NCBI GenBank assembly: GCA_022701365.1
Contig: JAKUHH010000026.1
Location: 1-64,000, forward strand
Direction: 5' to 3'
Length of the DNA: 64,000 bases
DNA from: Mycocentrospora acerina
Lineage: Eukaryota > Ascomycota > Dothideomycetes > Pleosporales
Part shown: positions 56,445 to 64,000 of the stretch, one piece after another
How the letters are laid out: each line of letters starts with the position of its first letter
Numbering within the stretch: the stretch's first letter is position 1
Program-made: the position numbers and the translations under genes
The notes under the pieces: generated by a model
What the model saw: only the letters and a program-made list of their open reading frames with translations
Told to the model about the DNA's origin: nothing
Database searches by the model: none

Positions 56445-58182
56445 ATGTCTTTTCGCCATGCTTCACGCCGGCTGCTCTGGCGGCCAACGGCTTCGCTGAG
56501 GCCAACGGCTTCGGCGACGCTCAATGCATGTGCGCCCGCGTGGCCGAGATGTCGTGGCGTTGCCTCGACGGCGACGGCTGAGAAGTAGGTGATGAGAGTG
56601 TATGGAGAGTGTGCTTAGGCGTGGACAGCCAGACTGACGCCGAGGCAGGGTGCTCTTTCCCGGCGCGTTGAACAGCGACTTCACCGACACGCTCGACTTC
56701 CTACACCCCAGCGAGACGAAGGCCATGTCCACCTACCGCGTCATGAACCAGTACGGCGATATTCTCGACAAGGACGTTGGCGTCGACACGAGCGACGACG
56801 AAGCGCTGGTCTTGTACAAGAATATGGTCAAGTGTGAGTAACTCATCCGTCCTTGTATATATCTTTTATATGTGCATGTACATATACAAGTGTTTCCATG
56901 TCCATGTTTTCCTATACATTTATTTGATCAAAATGTTTTTAATTGCATGCATTTTTATTTATTCATGTATTTATATATACATAGTTTACATATGAACTGA
57001 CCATTCGTCATCTCTAGTAAGCATAATGGACCTCCTCATGTTCGAGGCCCAGCGACAGGGACGACTGAGCTTTTACATGGTACGTCTGTCCATCATACTT
57101 TGAATTTGTACTTGTATCGAAATTTGTATTCGTACTTGAACTCGTACTAGCACTCATACACATGTTGACTAACAATCCAGGTCTCCGCGGGCGAGGAAGG
57201 CATCTCTATTGGCACCGCCAGCGCCCTCTCCCCCACCGACGTTATCTTCTGTCAATACCGTGAATGTGGCGTCTATATGCAGCGCGGCTTCACCCTCGAC
57301 GACTTTATGAACCAACTATTTGCTAATAAAAACGACAATGGCCTTGGTCGCAACATGCCCGTCCACTATGGCAGCAAGGAGCTCAACATCCACACAATCT
57401 CCTCGACCCTCGCAACCCAGATCCCCCACGCCGCCGGTGCCGCCTATGCCCTCAAGATGCAAAATATGCAGAACCCCGACGTTGCGCCCCGCGTCGCCGT
57501 CTGCTTCTTTGGCGAAGGCGCCGCTTCAGAGGGCGATTTCCACGCCGCACTCAATATCGCCGCCACCCGCCAAGTCCCCTGCATCTTCATCTGCCGCAAC
57601 AATGGCTATGCCATCTCCACACCTACCAGCGACCAATACCGTGGCGACGGCATCGCGAGCCGTGGAGCCGGCTACGGGATAGCTACCCTCCGCGTCGATG
57701 GCAATGACATCTTCGCCGTTCGCCGCGCTACAAAAACCGCGCGTTCCCTTGCCCTTGAAAACGGTGGCCGTCCCGTCCTCATTGAGATGATGGCCTACCG
57801 CGTTGGCCACCACAGCACCTCGGACGACTCATTTGCTTACCGCCAGCGTGTCGAAGTTGAAGACTGGAAGCGTCGCGACAACCCCATTACACGGTTACGC
57901 AAGTACCTCGAAGAGCGTGCACTGTGGGATGACAACAAAGACAAGGAGCTGAGAAGTGGCCTGCGAAAGGAAGTCCTTGCAGCTTTTGAGCGCGCGGAGA
58001 AGGTCGGGAAACCGAGCCTAAGAAATGCCTTTCAGGACGTTTGGTCCGAACTGACACAAGAGCAAAAAGATCATATTGCCGAGTTGAGGGATGTGTTGGA
58101 AAGATATCCAAAAGAATACGATGTCGGGAGTTATGAGGGTGGTGTAACGGGTTTGGATGATTTGCTCGAGGGGAAAAAATAG
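56445..58182 (+). CDS. 2-oxoisovalerate dehydrogenase E1 subunit alpha
   Basis: Thiamine diphosphate-dependent E1 alpha subunit of the mitochondrial branched-chain 2-oxoacid dehydrogenase complex, which decarboxylates the 2-oxoacids of Val, Leu and Ile. Four exons, 56445-56584, 56649-56833, 57018-57079 and 57181-58182, with introns of 64, 184 and 101 bases, give 462 residues. The Arg/Ala-rich N-terminus (MSFRHASRRLLWRP) is a mitochondrial presequence. VLFPGALNSDFTDTLDF opens the mature protein. The thiamine diphosphate motif is FGEGAASEGDFHAALN to CRNNGYAIST, and YRVGHHSTSDDSFAY is the phosphorylation-loop region of this family, which separates it from pyruvate dehydrogenase. The very short third exon (62 bases) was placed by phase and homology (LSIMDLLMFEAQRQGRLSFYM spans its two edges). 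An AATAAA lies 50 bases past the stop. Confidence 0.93.
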
Positions 58183-58504
58183 TATTTATCATCAGAGCTG
58201 TAGGTAGGACATGACATGTATGTTCAAACAAGAATAAAACAATAATCAATCAAAATTATCTTAAACCTCGAACCATGGACATGTCCACTGTTTACACTTT
58301 GTGACATGTCCAACATCAAATGACTACACGCGAAAAGCTTTTTCTCGTAAAGTAATTTTTCTTTATTTTCTGCTCCCTTCAAATTCATTTAGCCTCTCGT
58401 TTCCTCCTATGCATCAATCTTCACGTTGAATCTGCATTTCTTTTAAATCCTGCACTCTGTATCCTTAGGATTTAGGGCACATGGCAGCAGCAGCAGTAGT
58501 GACA
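58183..58504. other. Convergent 3' region
   Basis: 322 bases between two stop codons that face each other. It contains the AATAAA at 58233-58238 for the plus-strand gene; the rest is AT-rich and holds the 3' ends of both transcripts. No gene. Confidence 0.5.
58233..58238 (+). promoter_or_regulatory. AATAAA polyadenylation signal
   Basis: Canonical hexamer 50 bases downstream of the E1 alpha stop codon. Function inferred from sequence and place. Confidence 0.45.
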
Positions 58505-60364
58505 CTAATAGTTTCGTCGAGACTCATTATCCTGAGGATAATTTTGCTGTCCATATCCCTGCTGCGGCGGCTGATACTGTCCATTCTGGTAATCCTGACG
58601 TGGCTGCTGCTGATAGTTTTGATACTGTTGGTTGGGTTCGCCTCGATACTCCTGGTTGTTTTGGTATTGCGAGGCACCCTGATATCCTTGTTGATCATGG
58701 CCTTGTCCATTGTAATTACCTTGTTGTTGCTGTTGTGAAAAGGACTGACCATGATTGCCTTGTGGAGGGCCTTGACTATAGTTGCCTTGAGAGCCCTGGT
58801 TATAGTTTCCTTGAGAACCTTGACTGTAATTGCCCTGTGAAGGGGCCTGGCTATAGTTATCCTGTGGCGAGGTCTGATTGTAGTTATTATGTGGAGGGGC
58901 CTGATTGTAGTTGTCTTGTGGAGGAGGCTGGCTATAACCACTCTGTGAGGAAGGCTGATTGTAGTTGTTATCCTGTGGAGAGGTCTGGCTATAATTACCC
59001 TGTGGAGGAGGCAGTGGCTGACTTCCACTATCCAGCTTTGTACCCGAATCTGGTGCTCCCACACTAACACCCTCATTTCCAATATCATCTGGAACAGATA
59101 TCTTCACATCAGGCAAATACCTCTGCACCTTTTGCTCCACCATGCCTTGCACAAACACCCAACTTTGCTGCTCGAATTTGCGATGTCCACCATTGACAAC
59201 ACCTAGAATACTCTCTCGCAATGTTTCCTGTACTTTTTGCACAAGAGCCCGGATTTTTCCGATGAGCTTGCTCTTGATATCATCCCCAAAACCTCGATCC
59301 GTCTGGCCACCACTTGCGTCGCGGTCGAGCTGCGAGTCGAAAGGATTACCACCAAAAATCTTCTCAAGCGGGCGCTGGAATTGCGCTGGTAACAGCTCAA
59401 ACAGTTGCCTCTCAATTCCGCCAAGTATCTTGCGGAACTCGAGACGTACCTCCCGGTGTACTTTGGCAAGTCCTGTACTCAGCTTGTTGCTGATGACTTT
59501 GGAAAAGCCGCCGCCACTTTCTACCCCTTGGCCATCTCGACTTGATTCATCCACTCCCCTGCTAGATCCTTCGTTGGATGTTTTCTTGCTTCCAAACAAG
59601 CCTCCGAGTCCCTTTACCAGATCATTCACTTGGTCTGCAATCTCAGCTTTGGCACCGTCACCGAGATCACGCGTACTCGTGTTTCCACGTAGCCAGCGCT
59701 TGATGTGATCCAAGGCTATACGTGTAAACTGTTCCGCTATCGGTGCATGCTGTGTGCGAAGCTTCTCTCCAACTGCCATTTTAATTTCGGGGCTAATAAG
59801 CCGCGCCTTCTCCTCGGGGTTCCGAGAAGCTTCCTTGACCATACTGCTGATGTCACCAAGGAGTCCTCCAATCTCGAATCCCTGACCTCCTTCTCCTTTA
59901 TTGTTATCTAAATGATCTTGAACGGCATTGATAGCCGAGGAGAGGAATCCTCGAGTGCCACGAGAAGAGTCTCCGTCCTGTGATCGAGCTTGTTCCGAAT
60001 TTCCGCCGCCTTCGGTGAGACTGAAGATATCGCGCAAGTCATTGCCTGCCTCATCAGAGATCTGGCCAAAGCTACGCGTTAACTTGGCAATTTCGTCAGC
60101 AAAAGGTAGGGACTGGCCGCCATAGGCATCTGGCGCTCCGTCATTGAGATTCCAAGGACCCCTGCTGCCATCAGACGACACCACCTTGTCCTTGCTGAAG
60201 AGTGATCGAAATGCGTCAATGACTTGCGTTTCCAGGCTGTCAATGGTCTTTTGTTGAAAGAGCTCAAGCTCGGACGCGATGCGGGGTTGAATTTGGGGTG
60301 CCAGCGAGTCGACATAGTCGTCAACCTTTTGCATCAAAACTTCGGGAATACCGCGGGAAGACAT
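58505..60364 (-). CDS. Unrecognised protein with prion-like Q/N/Y-rich tail
   Basis: Single exon of 619 residues that I cannot assign to a named family. Residues 1-440 are mixed helical and charged, with segments suggesting amphipathic helices (ARLISPEIKMAVGEKL, LAKVHREVRLEFRKILGG, IGKIRALVQKVQETL) and Gly/Ser-rich linkers. There is no signal peptide and no clear membrane span. Residues from about 445 onward are very rich in Gln, Asn, Tyr, Pro and Gly: imperfect repeats of NYSQ.SPQ or NYNQ.PPQ type, then QQ-rich sequence to the end (ESRRNY). Such prion-like tails drive phase separation or lipid/RNA-linked assembly in other proteins. Together with the amphipathic helices this could be a membrane-surface scaffold, but that is a guess. 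It converges on the E1 alpha gene. Confidence 0.85.
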   Translation of the reverse strand: MSSRGIPEVLMQKVDDYVDSLAPQIQPRIASELELFQQKTIDSLETQVIDAFRSLFSKDKVVSSDGSRGPWNLNDGAPDAYGGQSLPFADEIAKLTRSFGQISDEAGNDLRDIFSLTEGGGNSEQARSQDGDSSRGTRGFLSSAINAVQDHLDNNKGEGGQGFEIGGLLGDISSMVKEASRNPEEKARLISPEIKMAVGEKLRTQHAPIAEQFTRIALDHIKRWLRGNTSTRDLGDGAKAEIADQVNDLVKGLGGLFGSKKTSNEGSSRGVDESSRDGQGVESGGGFSKVISNKLSTGLAKVHREVRLEFRKILGGIERQLFELLPAQFQRPLEKIFGGNPFDSQLDRDASGGQTDRGFGDDIKSKLIGKIRALVQKVQETLRESILGVVNGGHRKFEQQSWVFVQGMVEQKVQRYLPDVKISVPDDIGNEGVSVGAPDSGTKLDSGSQPLPPPQGNYSQTSPQDNNYNQPSSQSGYSQPPPQDNYNQAPPHNNYNQTSPQDNYSQAPSQGNYSQGSQGNYNQGSQGNYSQGPPQGNHGQSFSQQQQQGNYNGQGHDQQGYQGASQYQNNQEYRGEPNQQYQNYQQQPRQDYQNGQYQPPQQGYGQQNYPQDNESRRNY

Positions 60365-61784
60365 CCTTGCAGCGAAAAAAGATCTGTTGATTTAATGAAT
60401 ATTGCTTGTACAATGTTACAGATATGTACCCGTCGTTGTAATGTGGCTGTGTTAGGCTAGGCGGATTTCAGACGACGAAGCCTGTCTTGGCAGCCGTAAT
60501 ATCATTAGTGCTATGCTATCATCAAATTGCGAGTTTCTTTGCATCAAGTACAGCTGATTCTAGATATGCTCTTTTGCTACGGAAATAATGCTCTATTAAG
60601 AATTTTAAATTAACGAAGACAAAGCATTATGTCCGCACAATTACACAAAGAGAAAAAAGTGATGACGATTTTAGAATATCCTGAATACGTTATATTTACC
60701 TGATGCACTGCTTAAATCACATCTACCCAAACACTTCTGGATTTTGTGACCTTGACGTTTTTGCTCTTCATTTTGCCAGAACGTTGCTAATTCAAAAAGT
60801 AGCTCTCAAAATGTCAACGTGTTCACATGTTCTTCTTACAAATCTCCTATCTCAACGCTGTATGATATCTATTGCTTTTTACTCTTGGTTGAATGTCGCA
60901 ACCGAGATTCACAGGAAGTTTTAGTCTAACGAGCTAATTGGACTGAGACTGCAAAGGAATTTGTAGCGTAACCAGATTTGTCGGAGAGATGATACAACAA
61001 CTTGTGTAGACAAAAGGAATACTCCACTTCACCGACTCATTTCTGATGTAATGGAAAAAATGCAGTTCAAGTTGAGGTTTCATCAGTGGCTGATTGGCGT
61101 TCCATCTGCCGAATTGTCTCCCAATATATCGAGAGTTGTCGTGTGATGGATTCAATAGAATCTCTCAAGTTTCGAGCTTTGGAAGGAGGGGGCTACCAGT
61201 GTTTAATTTGCCTTTATTAGCTCTGTTTTGACCAACTGGTAGCAAATTCTGGTATTTGTTCAAATTATCTTAAAGAGAAACCAGATTTCACAGTCAAAAT
61301 ACAATTGATCTCTAGCTGTGTAGATAGTAGACTGATGTACTCCTACATGACACCAGCTGATCAAGGCACTTTGACTGAGTTTGTATCCTCTTGGTACCTA
61401 TTGGCGTGAACTGTGTGAGGTATTCATAGAGCTGAACGTGAGACAGAGAATCTTTCTGCCATAGATCGTCTCAAATGAAGTTTACTGTTGAAGTAATACT
61501 ATTAAAATTCAATGTAGCAGATATTGCGCTACTATCTGTATATTAAATTTCAAGGCCGAAGACAAACTTGATTTAAGATGAATGGACTGGCTAAGATCAA
61601 GTAATGTTTTGCCCAAATTCTCAGTAGACTGTATATAATCGTTTATATGTTGGTAATTCTGAAGATCAAATTTTTGGTACAAACAGCCAAACGTGCAGCC
61701 TCAACAGAACATTTCAATCTATTTCCTCCCGCTTCTAGACACACAAGTCTCATCATACCAAGCAAAGGCGAATTTCCTTGACAC
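60365..61784. other. Intergenic, AT-rich
   Basis: About 1.4 kb holding the upstream region of the Q/N-rich protein gene and the downstream region of the zinc-finger gene. Only short frames are present, none recognisable. Confidence 0.5.
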
Positions 61785-62111
61785 CTAAACACTTGTTCCC
61801 TCTTCGAACCTTCTGTGCATTGCCATTTCGTGAACATTTCTCTCATCTCTCCTTGGAAATCCTCGAAAGACCCTAGCACACCCAATGGTCCGGCATTTGT
61901 ATGGACGGATATCCACGTGCGCTACCCGATGATGCCTTTTCGAATCAGGATTTCGTGTAAATATTTTATTGCATTTTGGCCCGATACAGGCAAAGAATTG
62001 TTGCTTTTCTACACGGAAGGACACATTCGACGTGGCGAGAGAGTTCGTCGGCTGCGTGAATACTTCGTGGGGCAGCATTATTTTTGCCGACGGCTCGATT
62101 TTGTTGTCCAT
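61785..62111 (-). CDS. Small C2H2 zinc-finger protein
   Basis: A 108-codon frame with two C2H2-like fingers. The first is CIGPKCNKIFTRNPDSKRHH with His 18 residues after the second Cys (C-x4-C-x12-H-x4-H). The second has CRTIGC and ends HEMAMH, with a longer middle (about 15 residues) than the usual 12, so its fold is less certain. The RRDERNVHEMAMH ending is common in fungal C2H2 proteins. No other domain is present. It could be a small transcription regulator or the surviving 3' exon of a larger gene: the start at 62111 is the first ATG, but no promoter element is evident. The surroundings are AT-rich and hold the only weakly supported genes in the window. Confidence 0.55.
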   Translation of the reverse strand: MDNKIEPSAKIMLPHEVFTQPTNSLATSNVSFRVEKQQFFACIGPKCNKIFTRNPDSKRHHRVAHVDIRPYKCRTIGCARVFRGFPRRDERNVHEMAMHRRFEEGTSV

Positions 62112-62774
62112 GCCACATCCACCAGTGACTACAACCCCAGTTTGCGTAAATATAGTATTGTATCCATCGCAGGCAATTTGATTATCGTACAGTATGGTCC
62201 TGTTTTCCTTATCGGGCCTTATTACCCCAGATCCATCGCATAGCAGGTGTATAGAGAAGTATGCCGCCTGATCTATGATTACTCAAGATAAAAGCCTACA
62301 GCTGCTAGATGGGGATACAATCATAAATTAGGCTTTTGCGAAAGAAATTTCAATCATTTATCAAAGAAAGGAGAAGGATATTAACAAATTAGAAACAAAT
62401 ATGGGTTTCTAGAAGGCTTCTGATCACCCATGCACAAAAAATGGAAAAAAATGAAAGACGTATTCAACTGAACAGAGCTTTTCATGACATTTCAAATTGG
62501 AAAAAAATTTAAAGTTCCATCGATGTAAAGGAGACATGATTGACAGGTTGGTTGTAATTAAGAGAGATGGTGTAAAAAGATCTCCTCGGATATCTAAAGA
62601 AAGAATACACTAAAAAGTGTGAAAAGGATTTCCTACACATGACAGCACCGAGACAAGAGGAACAAAAATCCGAGTAAGCATTATCTCTTCATCTAAGGAA
62701 TGATAAGCATGGTGCATCGAAGGCGGAGGGTATCAAAAAGAAAGTAGAAAAATAACCTCAGCATCGGCCTTTTC
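62112..62774. other. Intergenic, AT-rich
   Basis: About 660 bases with A-rich runs and no coding signal in either strand beyond a minus-strand frame that shadows the repeat-bearing one at 62775-63119. Confidence 0.5.
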
Positions 62775-63119
62775 TCATTTCTCACCAGTCTCATCACAAC
62801 CAGATATTCGATCAAAATGTTGCAGGGCGATGCACGTACAGTTCGGAGAGCAGCCTCGACGAACCATAGTGCGATCAGCGACACAGACAACACCTGAGCA
62901 GAAATCGATTGGGTGCCTGTATTCAGATACCTCAGATGTCCGGTTGAAGTTTTGTAGGGCGATGCACATAGAGTCCGGAGAGTAGCCTCGACGAACCCTA
63001 GTGCGATCAGCGACGCAGACAACACCTGAACAGGAATCGATTGGCAACTTGTATACAGACACCTCAGAAGAGACTGGTGAGTAGTGATTTCCTAGCTCTT
63101 TCTGAGTTGAAAATTGCAA
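62775..63119 (-). CDS. Possible exon with a duplicated Cys-containing 44-residue module
   Basis: An open minus-strand frame of about 114 codons without a usual ATG; an acceptor-like CAACTCAG precedes codon AAA at 63101, so it may be a last exon. It encodes two tandem copies of a 44-residue module, each with the core CSGVVCVADRT followed by VRRG and a CIALQ motif. Copies differ at about a quarter of residues, and the second has extra Cys. The frame stays open across both copies. I cannot name the family, cannot join it in phase to the frame at 63206-63595, and cannot exclude a pseudogene. Confidence 0.3.
   Translation of the reverse strand: MQFSTQKELGNHYSPVSSEVSVYKLPIDSCSGVVCVADRTRVRRGYSPDSMCIALQNFNRTSEVSEYRHPIDFCSGVVCVADRTMVRRGCSPNCTCIALQHFDRISGCDETGEK
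62802..63065 (-). repeat. 132-base tandem duplication, two diverged copies
   Basis: Units 62802-62933 and 62934-63065 align end to end at roughly 80 percent by eye. Many differences are C/T or G/A. The unit is 44 codons, so the frame is kept. Confidence 0.85.
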
Positions 63120-63205
63120 TAATGGCGAGAGGTGTCAAAATTCAGTGACCCAACCTGACTTGTTAATATATTTGTGGCCGGATAGTTAAGGACTAGCATT
63201 CAGAC

Positions 63206-63595
63206 TTACTTTTTTAAGCGAAGAAAAAAAAGGCTAGATGTGGGAGTGGTGACGTCACTGAGAGTCGTTAGAAGCTCCACTTCGGAAAATATTGTGCCCG
63301 ACTTGTTGTGATTTTGATAAGGTCCAACTTGTTCAAAGATAGCATCGCCGAACAAGTATAGGCCAAGCCCCCATACAGAAGAGTGGTAGTTATTAGGGTC
63401 GTGCATGCTTGCACTCGTGAAAACCTCTTGCGGCTTATCTCCTGGATCTAAATGCAATGTCGTTATTGTTGCTGCATCACAGGCAGTCGAAGGAAGAAGC
63501 AGACAAGAACTTTTGGAAACACAAATGAGAATCTTAGTTTCGAGATAAATAACAGAAAGAATGCAACACTGAAGAGCTGTGAACGAGAATGACAT
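63206..63595 (-). CDS. Possible small secreted protein, unrecognised
   Basis: A frame of 129 codons with a hydrophobic N-terminus (MSFSFTALQCCILSVIYL) that could be a signal peptide, then a soluble-looking region with WGLGLYLFGDAIFEQVG. A strong donor-like GTAAGTC interrupts the last codons (exon would end at 63210), suggesting an intron, but no downstream acceptor keeps the next frame open. Unknown family. It may be an intact short gene, the first exon of a longer one, or a relic. Confidence 0.28.
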   Translation of the reverse strand: MSFSFTALQCCILSVIYLETKILICVSKSSCLLLPSTACDAATITTLHLDPGDKPQEVFTSASMHDPNNYHSSVWGLGLYLFGDAIFEQVGPYQNHNKSGTIFSEVELLTTLSDVTTPTSSLFFLRLKK

Positions 63596-64000
63596 GTATA
63601 CTACAGTGAAAAAGGAGTTACTTTAAACATCCGCATGCAGGTTTCACGCTACTTCATGCATGCACCCTCAGCCAAGGGTTGAAGGGCGCGTAAATTAGCA
63701 ACATTGCAGCGTTGATTCTCAATCATTAACTCGACACTCGGCCCATTAGGTACATCCCAAGAAAAGGGTTTTAAAATAAGCTGAAACTGTAATCAATTAC
63801 TTTGGCAAGAGGAATTAAAAAATTAATTGACTAACGTCAACTAATATCAGGTCTGATCGAGATTCGGAGAAGATGCGTTTGTTAACAAGGAGAGGCTATT
63901 GGATTTGAAAAACTTCCGCAACTTAAATTCCAGACTGTCAAAAATATTGTCGGTAAATTAGTCAACACTCAAATGTAGAAAATAGTAGATCGTCCATTAC
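63596..64000. other. Window end, AT-rich, no gene seen
   Basis: About 405 bases without a supported feature. It may be the upstream region of the frame at 63206-63595. Confidence 0.5.

Noticed and set aside
63206..63595. Splicing of the 63206-63595 frame to the duplicated module at 62775-63119
   Set aside because: The GTAAGT donor leaves phase 2, and the only phase-matching AG is just 17 bases away; the usable acceptor at 63102 needs phase 0.

Overview
The window is nuclear DNA of a filamentous ascomycete (Pezizomycotina), most likely a Dothideomycete of the Pleosporales type; the order is an inference. The evidence is: short GT-AG introns (mostly 46-64 bases) with fungal donors such as GTACGT and GTAAGT; a fused Nup98-Nup96 gene; a complex I subunit, which excludes Saccharomyces-type yeasts; a CFEM receptor of the PTH11 class; and a Fot1/pogo transposon whose stop codons look like repeat-induced point mutation (RIP).

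Positions 1-33,000 form an AT-rich, gene-poor arm with long non-coding gaps. It holds a CFEM receptor-like protein (1047-2716), a secreted GH17 glucanase-like protein with an altered catalytic residue (5153-6130), a secreted exo-polygalacturonase (7343-8842), a D-2-hydroxyacid dehydrogenase (11471-12421), a small WW-domain protein (15012-15512), a cytosolic hybrid histidine kinase (19280-22366), a dead Fot1/pogo transposon with 68-base terminal inverted repeats (23740-25590) and a secreted FMN-dependent hydroxyacid oxidase-like enzyme (27802-28953). Most of these concern the cell surface, secretion or signalling.

Positions 33,100-60,400 are GC-richer, dense and housekeeping: NUP145 (Nup98-96) head-to-head with centrin CDC31; the 51 kDa NADH-binding subunit of complex I, broken in this assembly by an unmerged 76-base duplication around a single N; ATG13; a large ankyrin-RCC1-BTB protein resembling IBtk; COQ5 head-to-head with the E1 alpha subunit of branched-chain 2-oxoacid dehydrogenase; and an unrecognised protein with a prion-like Q/N/Y-rich tail. 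Two themes recur: the nuclear pore (NUP145, CDC31) and mitochondrial energy metabolism (complex I, COQ5, E1 alpha).

Positions 60,400-64,000 are again AT-rich, with a small C2H2 zinc-finger gene and poorly supported reading frames, one carrying an in-frame 132-base tandem duplication. I found no CRISPR array, no rRNA or convincing tRNA, and no clearly new multi-gene system. The best leads are the GH17 nucleophile substitution, the missing CFEM cysteine, the internally duplicated Cys-containing module near 62.9 kb, the possible decayed gene near 31.6 kb, the LTR-like remnants, and the NUP145/CDC31 shared promoter.
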